From assembly GCA_035772405.1 (NCBI GenBank), contig JAYKKM010000192.1:321501-385500 (forward strand): a stretch of DNA of 64,000 nucleotides, in the 5' to 3' direction. The position numbers and the translations under genes were made by a program. The DNA is from Chrysogorgia sp. JL179-B06 (taxonomy: Eukaryota > Cnidaria > Anthozoa > Scleralcyonacea > Chrysogorgiidae). The notes under the pieces were generated by a model that saw nothing but the letters and a program-made list of their open reading frames with translations, made no database searches and was not told the DNA's origin. Shown here one piece after another: positions 43,870 to 54,137 of this stretch (within the stretch, counting starts at the first letter, position 1; the number at the start of each line of letters is the position of its first letter).

Positions 43870-44110
43870 AAAGAAAAGAAGAGTGGCACTGGTGTTCTCG
43901 ATGACCTTGTGACGAACATAGGTACTGAGTTCGTAGTCGCTAGGCCTAGGTGTCGCCATGACCTCGTTCCGAATCTTCCTCACCAGGTTATCGAGCTCGT
44001 CGTCGTCTACATTGCTCTGGCTTATCTTGACAATTTTGATAACCTTTCCGAGCCCTCGATGTGAACCACAAGCAGCTCGTCGCCGAAGTAGGCCGTAACT
44101 TTGGATACGA
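43870..44110 (-). pseudogene. Unidentified coding remnant
   Basis: Minus strand: SKVTAYFGDELLVVHIEG, then after a one-base shift KVIKIVKISQSNVDDDELDN and YELSTYVRHKVIENTSATLL. It is coding-like, GC-richer than the flanks, and probably a piece of a transposon protein. It borders the break point of the Penelope-like element. Confidence 0.35.
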
Positions 44111-44114
44111 ACTG

Positions 44115-44890
44115 TCTTTTTGATGCAGGAATTATATAAGACCATTTGTGTACTAAGAAGTATCAAATGTTTAATCCTATAAATAATCCCAATCCTTTGA
44201 TTTTTTTTATGATGTTATCCACATGTTCGTCCAGGTCATATGCTGATGTAGGATTAGGCCGAGATATTTAAAAGATTCCACTTTCAAAATCATCATTGTT
44301 TACTCCAATTTTAAATGAGATATTATCGAAATATGCCAAATAATAAGAATTTACACTTAGGTGTTTAAAGATAGTAAATTTTGATTGAACCAGTTTGTTA
44401 CAATGGCCAGGTCTGAGTTTAAAATTTCATTAATATCACTTGGATTGCTAGACGAGTAATAGATCACCGTGTCGTCTGCATAGAAAATAATCTTGCTCGA
44501 ATGTAAGGTCGTTTACATAGATCAAATACAACTTGAGACATTTCTGGACTAACAATAGTAGCTTGGGTTCTATATGTCAGGTAGGATTGGAACCAATCAA
44601 TGGTACTTTCCTGCAAACCAATAGATTGTAGTTTCTTTATTAAACGTGAATGGTTGATGGTGTCAAAAGCCTTTGATAAATTCAGGAAAAGAGCTCCAGT
44701 GAGAGAACAGTAAAATGGGCCAAAGTTATTGATGTCGACAACTTTGGTCTAAAACGAAATTGATTTAAAGTTATTAATATTTAAATAGTCATAATTGACA
44801 GTGGACTGCCTTTTCGATGATCTTGGATACGGTAGCTGGGACAGTTATGGGTCTATAGTTGTTTGGATCACATCGATTCCCTTTGTCTCA
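44115..44890 (-). pseudogene. LINE reverse transcriptase fragment
   Basis: Minus strand in several frames: RCDPNNYRPITVPATVSKII (RT motif 1), NLSKAFDTINHSRLIKKLQS, GLQESTIDWFQSYLTYRTQA, then a damaged YADD region (YFLCRRHGD in one frame, ADDTVIYYSSSNPSD in another) and YDLDEHVDNIIKKIKGLGLF. It is CR1/L2-like. It may be the downstream part of the LINE at 46,613-47,725, with 1.7 kb inserted between them. Confidence 0.7.
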
Positions 44891-44959
44891 TATGACGTAG
44901 TCATCATACACTTAGTTATCGAATCTTGTATGTGAGATGTGAGATTGTGGCAACCCGAA

Positions 44960-46540
44960 CACGTTACGGAAAATAGCGAAAGTTTGCCTAGATCGTTTGT
45001 TTTTGGCCGCCATATTGTTGTTTATAATATCTAACATTATTTTGGTCAGGCGCTTCAATTTGGTGTCATTGGCACTATACCGCTACTTTCGGTCTTTCAC
45101 TCGATCGGCTCATGTGGTTTAATAGTGGTACTGCCAGGTAAATTTGTTTTTAAGATTTAACCAAGGTAATTATCGTATACCGAAATCTAGTATTGAACCT
45201 TGTTGTTTGTCGGAACCATTTGAAAATCTCGTTGCAAATGACCGACTTCACCGACAGTCTAACATTTATTTTGGTCAGGCGCTACTTTCATTCGATCGGC
45301 AATTTGTCTTTAAGTTTTAACCAGGGTAATGGACAATTCCCGCATTGTGTTCGTTAAATCAAACTAAACTAAACGAAGTCACTGTCAACAAACTTACTGA
45401 ACAGACTGCAGAAACTAGCCTCTGCACTTGTCAAAATTATAAACATCTAGACAGTTCATGGGAATCACAATTGAGCAATACAAAGCCAGAATTGGTTGCA
45501 AACAATAACTTTGTTAAACCAAAATAATACTTCTGCAGTTCAGGTCACCAAGGTATCTTTTGGAATACATTTAAAAAAATGATTTTACATTGTAACAATG
45601 TTGATATTATTTTATCTAAGTCAAGTGTATATTTTATCTGTCAACATTACAACAGCTCACAGAGCAATATAAAAGTTGCGGTTTGCTCAAATATTTGTTC
45701 CACTGTTATTGAGAATGGCACATCCAGCACCTACCATATATCATGATGTTGTTGATCCATCTAAAAACTATATGTGCTGATTTTAGCCAAGGCGATATGA
45801 GAAAATGTAGACTAAATAGCTTAGACTGCAATAATACATGCATAATCAAAAATATATATTACTTTGTGGGATCCACCATTCCTAAATACAATTTTTCTGC
45901 TGGAAATAGCCTTTGTACTTTAAAGACATTTAGCCTGGGGCAAGGCGGCAGTTCATGTATTCACTCAAGCTAATGCCAGACAGAAAATGATTTTATTCAG
46001 CAGAGAATGTTACATTAGCACAATAATGTTATTAGCACAATTAATGTTTGGCAGTACTGATGATATTACAGTAATATGCATATCTACCTGGTGGCATTTC
46101 TCTGGGTTGGGCCGGGCCACTGTTAAAGTGACTTGTTTGCTTGTGATTTGTTTATGACAAGTAGGGATGAACCTTTTTTTCTTTGCAAAATGCTCTCGAT
46201 AATCTGTTTTTGGATTCACAAATTATCAACATTGTCTGTTGACAATTGACTGCAGCACTGTTGCAACTTTTAAAACTAATGAAGGCAAGTTTAAAATTTT
46301 TGATTCTCACTCAATAGATTTATATGGCATTCCACACCCATTGTTACCAGGTACCCATTGTTTCCACACCCATTGTTACTGGGTAACTACAGTATTCAGT
46401 TAGCAAATTCTGAGATAACTTCACACTTATTGAAATGCAAGCCGATCAAAATGAATCTGCTGAAAGTGCACACTGGATATCAGTAATTGCAATCTAGCTA
46501 GTAGCCTCGATAATATATAATACGCTGTTATAATATATTT
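44960..46540. other. Inserted sequence with direct repeats, no clear gene
   Basis: Two diverged copies of a unit with ATTTTGGTCAGGCGCT and CGATCGGC...AACCAGGGTAA lie at about 45,040-45,170 and 45,255-45,335. Small frames (45,345-45,527; 45,743-45,973) are unsupported. The stretch separates two LINE parts, so it could itself be an insertion. Confidence 0.35.
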
Positions 46541-46612
46541 ATTTAATATAATCGTGCTTCTATTTTTGTTTCATATTTTAACCTGTATTGTTCAGTTATA
46601 TGTCTCATGTCA

Positions 46613-47725
46613 TCAGACACATGTACGCGTTGCGTACCTATTTTTATTTCTGGATTTCGGTTCACTGTATATAACACCATCGGCTTCGATACAGGAAACT
46701 GGACTGGTTTGTTTGCGTGTAGTAATTTCGTTTGGAGTTTTCCAGAGTACGCTTGAATTGTTTTTATTATCCTCAATTAATTTAGAATAATGTTCAGCTT
46801 TGTGTTTTCTTATTTCTCTGTTTACTGTATTTCGAAGATCTTTATATAGGGACCAATGATTTGTCAAATTGGATTTAATAGCTTTCCTATGAAGAAAGTC
46901 ACGTTTTTGCACAAGAGCCAATAATAGTTCAGCCGTCATCCATGGTGTAGATATTCCACGTATTCATGATTTTTTAATTGGAGCATGTTTAGCCATTACT
47001 GTAGTGAAAAGTGCATTCGACTTGAGAACATCTTGATCTAAATCTTCTTCAGTATTCACCGAGGACCGATCAACTGACTTCAGATCATCAGTAAAATCCG
47101 GTTTGAATGTTTAAATGAACGGTTCTCTATAATTCTCCAGGGAGATTTAAATTGACCAGCTTTGTAAACACAATATATCAATGAATGATCGCTGAGACTC
47201 AATGGAAAGACACCTTTGTCAACAATGCGCCCAGGATTGTTTGAGATACCCTCGCGGGTTTTATTATTTCTTGTTCAAAGTTATGAAAAGATGTCAACTT
47301 GATCAGATTACGTCTATGTTCCTTGTTTGAAATCTTTTTTGAAATTTGCATATCTACGTTAAAATCACGGAGTAAAATCGTATGAACATCATCTGACAAC
47401 ACATGCAAAGAACGATTTAAATCCTTAATAAAAATATCCAAATTGACATCAGGTGCTCTATAAGCTGTCCATACCAAAAGCGTTTTGCATTTTGGTCTAG
47501 CTATTTCAATGCAGCACGACTCACAAACCTCGCTGGCCAAGTCCATTCTTGAACGATATGGAATGCCATCCCGAATATAAATCATAGTTCCCACTACCCA
47601 CCTTATTTAGTCTATCATTTCTTACACACAAATAACCAGGCTTTAACCAAGTTTCAGAGATTGTAAAAATATCAAGACGATTGATTGTCTTTCATCACTT
47701 TTAATGAATCCATTTTATTCACAAT
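46613..47725 (-). pseudogene. LINE endonuclease and linker (after the break)
   Basis: The minus strand resumes at 47,725 with IVNKMDSLKV, then DIFTISETW in a shifted frame and LKPGYLCVRND. An endonuclease frame (47,594-47,199) follows with ILLRDFNVDM, where G of the GDFN motif is R. Next comes the linker (46,939-46,613) with LLLALVQKRDFLHRKAIKSN and VNREIRKHKAEHY. CR1/L2-like. Its N-terminus lies 7.6 kb upstream at 55,331-55,620. Confidence 0.75.
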
Positions 47726-47794
47726 AGTAGGTAACCCCCCCCCCATATAGCGTACAAAGGGATGCCGCCACGCGCTGATTGGTCGAGCAACGCA

Positions 47795-47880
47795 CGCGTG
47801 ACTCACGCGTGACGCACAGCCGCCGTGACTCACACATGACTCACGCCTGACGCACAGCCGGACTCACGCATATTGGCAAT
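47795..47880. repeat. Subterminal tandem repeats of the long-TIR element
   Basis: Units of the type TGACTCACGCGTGACGCACA and GCCG recur two to four times, with a counterpart in the right arm (55,205-55,270). Subterminal repeats often bind the element's recombinase (inference). Confidence 0.6.
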
Positions 47881-48339
47881 AATCCCTCGCATTTGTATGT
47901 GTTTGTAAATAACCATTTAATATTTTTTTAGTTTAATGATTTGCAAGTGCGGGGTATAACTAATGTCCTGAAACGTTTATATATACCAGGTCCTTGTTGA
48001 TTTACTTAACTTGAGTATCCCATTTCGCTGCCGTTCATGTTTAGAAAGCGAATGACTATCGAAAGAGTTTTAGACGAAATCGAATGAGTGATCAAGTCGA
48101 ACGATTCACCTTATATTGACACGATTACAGTGAATATTATTTATGTCGAGATACCGAACGGTGGGACGGGAAGAAAACGAACGTGATCGCAAACCTAGAC
48201 AAATAGCGCCAATTTGATATTAACTAGATAAATTGGGATTAATGAGAAGCAACGTCTAAAAGTACCATCACGCAATATCGCAATCTAATGATCAACCCCC
48301 GAAATCTCTGTCTCGCTCGTCTTCATCGCAAAAGCCAAA

Positions 48340-48675
48340 ACCGATGAACGCTATCCATACATTCAAGATTATCGAAGGCCATTGGCGAACTTGCTTATAA
48401 ATTGTACGAAAAAAAAGCCAGCGTTCCACTCAGGCAGTGCGGTATCGAAGTTTCAAAGCTGCTTGGGCGACAAAATAAACATTGTCTCAAATGTTTCGAT
48501 GGGCACTTAAACATGCTGATTATTCCGACCCGGAGGCGTCGAAACGTATTTACCTACACGATAACCATTGCGATGTGATCTGAGGCGTGCATATTTGTAA
48601 GAAAGGATACGATAAAATCGAAGATCATCTTTGTGGAGATTACTGTAAGCGGTGTTATACACCGTAGTGCCATGG
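48340..48675 (+). pseudogene. Cysteine-rich decayed ORF in the left arm
   Basis: Interrupted frames show AWAPKHADYSDPE-like, KRIYLHDNHCDVI and then GVHICKKGYDKIEDHLCGDY and CKRCYTP. Several stops break it. The cysteine spacing hints at a metal-binding protein. The same remnant lies in the right arm. Family unknown. Confidence 0.3.
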
Positions 48676-48935
48676 TATCGAGTGTAATCGATTCTTCAAA
48701 AGCGGGTGAAAACGGCCAATTTGCGCATCAATCGTGAAATGTCAACACTACAGCCAGGTGATGGCACATAGTAACTTTATTTGCTAGTAATCCTGATGGC
48801 CTTTCAGAAGACACGGCCAGTGGCAACTTTATGTTGCGAACAGAGTTATAATAACTTTATTTACCAGTGACGAACGGATAAGCGTGACGAACGGAAGTCA
48901 CTTGCACCCATGAAATATAAACTCGAAATATAAAC

Positions 48936-48943
48936 TATATAAA
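48936..48943 (+). promoter_or_regulatory. TATA box of the left-arm gene
   Basis: TATATAAA lies 47 bp before the ATG at 48,990 and is kept in both arms. Spacing suits a start of transcription near 48,966. Confidence 0.55.
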
Positions 48944-48989
48944 CTCGACATCAATTCCATCAGCATTAGTGTATTGTATCGCTGTTATC

Positions 48990-49508
48990 ATGGATAACAT
49001 CGTAGGGATTCTCGACATGGATGGTTTCCAAATAAACAGGCAATTCTACTGCAAAGAGCTTGGGGTGCTTAGTGTTGGAGAAGACGAAGCTTCTTCGTTC
49101 TTTTTTGATATTGGGATAACTTGGAGTGAACTCAGCGAAAAAGACGTCAGAAATTGTCGCTACGTTCAAAAGAACGTTCATAAACTCCCTTGGGGTATAC
49201 CAAGAGGTACCAAGGCTTTCCAGCTTACAGATTTGGGTACCATCGTGAGTGATTTTTACCATCGAGTCAAAATAGATGAAGACTCCGCGATAGCGTACAA
49301 GGGCGGACATTTCGAGAGAGACATGTTAAAACGATTGAGGATTCCGTCCGTGAATCTGGAGGACTATGGCTGTCCAAAGGCTGAACACCTCTTTGACGCT
49401 TTGGTGTGGCTGGAAACATGTGGCAACCACATAGAACCTAACGCTTACCACCATTGCGCTAAAGTAGAGGTGGAAGCTTTTGGGAAGTGGCTGGCAGAAC
49501 AGCGCTAG
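48990..49508 (+). CDS. Long-TIR element protein, 172 aa, intact copy
   Basis: Starts at the ATG after the TATA box (an earlier GTG is in frame but unlikely). Sequence marks: ILDMDGFQI at residues 7-15, FYCKELGVLSVGE, YKGGHFERDMLKRLRIPSVN near 103-122, GCPKAEHLFDALVWLETCG and HHCAKVEVEAFGKWL near the end. D-x-D at the start, G-G-x-F-E-x-D in the middle and H-x4-E in an alpha-helical end look like a divergent DEDDh 3'-5' exonuclease/RNase H fold, where D-x-E, N..D and H-x4-D are usual. This is inference only. No signal peptide or membrane segment. Intronless, in the inverted repeat, with a histone-type 3' signal. The right-arm copy is frameshifted. Confidence 0.75.
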   Translation: MDNIVGILDMDGFQINRQFYCKELGVLSVGEDEASSFFFDIGITWSELSEKDVRNCRYVQKNVHKLPWGIPRGTKAFQLTDLGTIVSDFYHRVKIDEDSAIAYKGGHFERDMLKRLRIPSVNLEDYGCPKAEHLFDALVWLETCGNHIEPNAYHHCAKVEVEAFGKWLAEQR

Positions 49509-49525
49509 CACTAACCAACAAAACC

Positions 49526-49541
49526 GGTTCTTTTTAGAACC
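49526..49541 (+). terminator. Histone-type 3' stem-loop
   Basis: GGTTCTTTTTAGAACC forms a 6-bp stem with a 4-base loop and fits the metazoan histone mRNA consensus GGYYYTTYTNARRRCC at every position. It lies 17 bases after the stop codon. A purine-rich CAAAAGAAAAT (49,553-49,563), like a histone downstream element, follows after 11 bases. Both are present in the right arm. Confidence 0.75.
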
Positions 49542-49652
49542 ATCATTTTTCCCAAAAGAAAATAATGAAATGCTCGTTCCCCTGAGAAGTGTCTCTTCCA
49601 TTAATCTGAAATATTAAATTACCGTGCACAAGTTATTGATCACACTTTCGAA

Positions 49653-50400
49653 ATACACTATAGCGGCAATGATTAAATAGTCGTGCAAAAATTATTAATT
49701 ACACTCTCAAGCCGTCACACTGGTCGATTATTCGATTTTGTTTCCTCTTCCATGATGTATGAAATAACTTGTTTCGTAGTTAGGTTAATGCTCATCTCGT
49801 CGTAGATGTGATGAAGGCTAGTCTCTAATTTAATGCTGGTTATTTTTGCATTTATGTCTCACAATAGTGCAGGGAGGGGGTGTTTGAGGGTGAAGGTAAT
49901 GGGGGCCCTTAAGGGTCTTGGAGGTGATCTGAGGGCCTCTGAGGGTGGGCGGGCATCAAGTCGTATTTGTGAAACGAGACGTTACGGGACGTCCGGGACC
50001 TTGGGACTTTGTCGACTGAAAAAAAATTAGTTAGTCACTATAGATAATTCAGATAACTAAACCTCTGCTGTCCTAGAGCATTTGTCGTTGGCCTTTGTTG
50101 AATTTTACATCAACAAGCTAATGTACTTCTGGGCGCTTGCGGTTTGACGGAAATTTTACGCCTGTCGACAAAGAAAAAAACAAACAATAAAAAAAAAATG
50201 CAAAATTTGTAGAACTAGTGACAATCGTGTGCAGTGCAAACCAGCTATATAGCTATACAGGTCATTATGTTTTCGCTCTCTTTCTGTACATTAGCGAATC
50301 AAAGAACAATAAACTCATTATCTAAACTATACGTGTTTTCTTTTGTTTTTGTCTTGTTTTTCCTTATTCCGCTATACGCTCTCAATGCCTTTTAATACAC
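49653..50400. other. Interior of long-TIR element, no gene
   Basis: Contains a G-rich stretch (49,870-49,960) and short frames only. Confidence 0.4.
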
Positions 50401-50710
50401 TGTAAAAAAAGAATGGTTGAAATAACCAAAAAAAAAAGGTCATCTGAATGCAACTGAGAGAACCAGTTAACAATTGGTCATAGTAACCAATATTAATTTG
50501 GTTAAAACGACCAATTAGTATCGGTTATCCAACCAATAACGTTTGGTTATAACCATTTAGGTTTTGGTGAGTACAACCAATAAATAATGGTCAGTTTAAC
50601 CAATGATTATTGGTCAAGCAGATGCAAATGAGACAGCCAATAGACATTGGTTGCCTGTTGCCATTTTAACCAATTTAATATTGGTTGAAATGACAGATTT
50701 AACCAGTTTC
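50400..50710. repeat. Alternating ATTGGTT/AACCAAT cluster
   Basis: Begins CACTGTAAAAAAAGAATGGTT and holds more than ten copies of ATTGGTT or AACCAAT in both orientations. The form is MITE-like. The motif contains CCAAT. Confidence 0.55.
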
Positions 50711-51027
50711 TAAATTTTTTGAATTTTTCATAAAAGTTATGCATGAAAAGCATGAATGTCAAGCAAAAATATGAGAAATAATCCTAACATTTAATAACAT
50801 AAAAATTACCATACAACGATTCATTAAATATCCTATAGACATAAGTACACATCAATGCTTAAGGTTGCTTAAAACGTTTTTGACACCACCTGGCAGCATT
50901 TTGCTGCATAATTGCTTTACTGGTTACAAGTTACTTAATGTTTAATGTTATTAATTTAACATCCAAATCGTGCAGCAAAATGTTTATAATTTGGTGTATA
51001 TACAGTAACATAATTAGCATATTACAT

Positions 51028-51725
51028 GACTGTGACAACTCATAAATCCAGACATATACAAGTTGGTATGGGCAATCTAAGCACTAAGCAGCCACAATAT
51101 ATCCTAAATTATCTTTAATTAGCATTGTCACTAAAAGTGCATCACTAAAAGTGCATTTGAACATGTGGCAAACCTAGTTAGCCTAACTAAGAAAAAATAT
51201 GAAAGCTGCTAAGTTCTCAAAAGAACTGGATATAATACGAGAACTTCAATGTGTCGAAAAATACTTAAGAGTATACTTACATATATTCATGGACGACGTT
51301 TCGGACGATGTGTCCTTCATGTCAGATAAAGGACACATCGTCCGAAACATCATCCATGAATATACGTAAGTACTCTTAAGTATTTTTCGATACATTGAAG
51401 TTCTCTTATTTCTCCTTTGCATATTATATCTAGTTAGCCTAACCTCCAGGGTCATTTGCTGATGTTAAACATGTAAAAAAGTTCTTGACACCAACTGCAT
51501 GGCAGTATTTTGCTGCACAATTCCTTTACTAGGAGAGAACGATTTTAGCCAATATTCCTGTATTTTATATATATATACCATATATTAGCTAGGTAGTAAT
51601 TTGTCACAGATTCAAATGCAATTTTAGTGACATTGCTAAGTAAAGATAATTCAGAATCTATTGTGGCTGCTTAGTTAGCCCATAGCAACTTGTATTTCTA
51701 TGGATTTATGAGTTGTCACAGAGTT
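51028..51725. repeat. Nested inverted repeats
   Basis: An outer pair (about 51,028-51,165 with 51,600-51,725, containing CTGTGACAACTCATAAATCC and its complement) surrounds a perfect-looking inner foldback at 51,240-51,406 that pairs GAACTTCAATGTGTCGAAAA with its complement. A direct repeat of TTGACACCA...GGCAG.ATTTTGCTGCA lies at 50,890 and 51,483. Confidence 0.65.
51283..51350 (-). ncRNA. Hammerhead-like relic in foldback
   Basis: Minus strand: CUGA, CAU, GA, then AGGAC...GUCC stem, GAAAC, GUC. A hammerhead has one base between CUGA and GA; here three. The other arm (plus strand) reads CAGAUAA instead of CUGAUGA, followed by the same stem and GAAAC. Both are probably dead hammerheads of Penelope-like origin. 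Confidence 0.4.
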
Positions 51726-51740
51726 GTTAACTCTTCTATT

Positions 51741-52230
51741 AAAGTGCCCCTAACCTCAACAATTTTTATTGTCTTACATTTATATGGAAGAACTTTTAAA
51801 ATGATAAAGTAACTTCTTTTGAAGATTTTCACTTCTTCACTTTCTTTTTGAGATATATCAGTTTGTTTGATATGCAAATATCTGGAATTTCGTCACACAT
51901 GCATAATGAGTTATCAGAGAATCAGAATGTTATATATTTTTGCGTTCATGAAATAAAAGCACTAAAGTGTGAATAACACGTGTGTGCGTTTCTCCCACAA
52001 CACCAAACTTCTTAATTTTAAAGGATTTCGTTCGAGAATGAAAGAGATATACACATTTATCCAATAAGTCATTATGCATGTGTGACGTAATTCCAGACAT
52101 TTGCACATCAAACAAACTGATATATCTCAAAAAGAAAGCAAAGAAACGAAATTCTTCAAAAGAAGTTACTTTATCATTTTAAAAGTTCTTCCAAACAAGG
52201 CAATAAAACATTTTGAGGTTTAGGACATGA
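51741..52230. repeat. Foldback of about 165-bp arms
   Basis: Arms at about 51,741-51,910 and 52,075-52,230 are inverted. They contain TAAAATGATAAAGTAACTTC, TGAGATATATCAGTTTGTTT and their complements. No gene between them. Confidence 0.65.
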
Positions 52231-53215
52231 CTGCCACATACACAATATGTAAATATTTCAGCTACAAGATAAAAAAATGTAATTTTTATATAATTTCTAA
52301 AATGTAATTTTAACAGTAATTTACAATACTATACCCAATTACAAAGATGACGTTCAAACAGCCCAGAGCAGAATATCTTTATTTTCTTTCATCTGTCATG
52401 GATGATGATCCCAGGAATTTCTTCCCAAATATGGCACATAAATGTAACTTGTTTGGCATTTTTCATGTTCTCATATGGTAATTTCCATTGAATTAAGTCA
52501 CGAATATCCTGAAATCAAAATTATATGATTGTGTTAGTAAATACTGTAAATGTTTTAAATGTCAATTTTCAAATGCTAAAGATAGGCTATGTTGAGTGAG
52601 TTTAATAACGGTAACTTAAGCATCATGCATGCTGTGTAGCAAAACGTTTTCATAAATAAATTTAAGCTATAATGTTTCTCATGGAGAAGGCAGGAAATAA
52701 AATCAGACATAGAATCCATAATCCACTACATACAGCACAAGAGCTGAGTGGCAAGCAGGTGAAAAGCCTAGGTACGAGGGTGAAAAGCACAAAAATAACC
52801 AATTTTTGATCAAAGTAAATGATAGGTACAAATTTTATTTTATTTGGTTTCACAAAAACAGGGTCGGTCAGATCCGTGCCCCGAACAATTAAATTGGTGT
52901 GGCCTAACGAGTCAGGACATTATCTGAGAGAAAATAACACTCATGCAAGAATAAAGTGATGAGTCAATGTTAAATGTATTATAACACTGTTTATAAAATA
53001 ACATTTTGAAAACTTGCGCACTGATTGGCTAAGAGCCATGTTTATATAACTGTATGTAAACATGGATTTTTCCCGCCATTTTTATAAAATGGACTGCAAG
53101 ACGAACCTTTGCTCACAAACAGCTAAAATGTCGATAAATATGTTCTGTGACAGCCAACAAGAAAAAAAGCGAGAAGATTGGATGCTTTTCTTCACAGTTA
53201 AGAGCGTTTATGTTC
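52231..53215. other. Interior of long-TIR element, no gene
   Basis: AT-rich. Short frames without support. TATATAACTGTATGTAAACA near 53,043 anticipates the arm sequence of the next foldback. Confidence 0.35.
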
Positions 53216-53373
53216 AAAAAACATCTTTCCGTGTTTACATACGGTTATAGAAACACTCGTAAAAGTTTGGGAGAACTCGAAATAGCGTGGAAACACTCGT
53301 GTTCCCACTAATTTCTCATTCTCCCAAACTTCCACTCGTGTTTCTATAACTGTATGTAAACACGGAAAATGTT
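53216..53373. repeat. Foldback next to the right arm
   Basis: TTCCGTGTTTACATACGGTT...AGAAACACTCG pairs with CGAGTG...TATAACTGTATGTAAACACGGAA across about 40 bases that include AAACACTCGTG. Confidence 0.6.
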
Positions 53374-53586
53374 TTCTATTTCTTAAATATAACACACAAT
53401 GGCATGCGTGAATATTTTCTTGATTGTCCTCTAACTCATACAGACTTGTATAGGTCAGTAGAAGCAAACATAGCTTCGAAAGTGTGATCAATAACTTGTG
53501 CACGGTAATTTAATATTTCAGATTAATGGAAGAGACACTTCTCAGGGGGAACGAGCATTTCATTATTTTCTTTTGGGAAAAATGAT

Positions 53587-53602
53587 GGTTCTAAAAAGAA
53601 CC
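53587..53602 (-). terminator. Histone-type 3' stem-loop, right copy
   Basis: Identical 16-base stem-loop and purine-rich downstream element, following the frameshifted gene copy on the minus strand. Confidence 0.7.
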
Positions 53603-53619
53603 GGTTTTGTTGGTTAGTG

Positions 53620-54137
53620 CTAGCGCTGTTCTGCCAGCCACTTCCCAAAAGCTTCCACCTCTACTTTAGCGCAATGGTGGTAAGCGTTAGGTTCTATGTG
53701 GTTGCCACATGTTTCCAGCCACACCAAAGCGTCAAAGAGGTGTTCGGCCTTTGGACAGCCATAGTCCTCCAGATTCACGGACGGAATCCTCAATCGTTTT
53801 AACATGTCTCTCTCGAAATGTCCGCCCTTGTACGCTATCGCGGAGTCTTCATCTATTTTGACTCGATGGTAAAATCACTCACGATGGTACCCAAATCTGT
53901 AAGCCGGAAAGCCTTGGTACCTCTTGGTATACCCCAAGGGAGTTTATGAACGTTCTTTTGAACGTAGCGACAATTTCTCACGTATTTTTCGCTGAGTTCA
54001 CTCCAAGTTATCCCAATATCAAAAAAGAACGAAGAAGCTTCGTCTTCTCCAACACTAAGCACCCCAAGCTCTTTGCAGTAGAATTGCCTGTTTATTTGGA
54101 AACCATCCATGTCGAGAATCCCTACGATGTTATCCAT
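53620..54137 (-). pseudogene. Long-TIR element protein, frameshifted copy
   Basis: Same protein as at 48,990-49,508. A T-run of five in the left copy (after GTGAG-TGA) has only four here, which shifts the frame after LTDLGTIVSDF so that translation stops a few codons later. The C-terminal half (HFERDMLKRL to the end) is still preserved in the other frame. A few substitutions, such as KAFQ to KAFR. Confidence 0.85.

Larger units (their letters stand above)
47726..49652 (+). repeat. Left terminal inverted repeat
   Basis: Pairs with 53,475-55,330. Contains a C-run at the end, subterminal TGACTCACGCGTGACGCACA-type repeats (47,800-47,880), non-coding or decayed sequence to 48,930, then TATA box, gene and stem-loop. 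It has about 38 bp near 48,885-48,925 that the right arm lacks. Confidence 0.9.
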
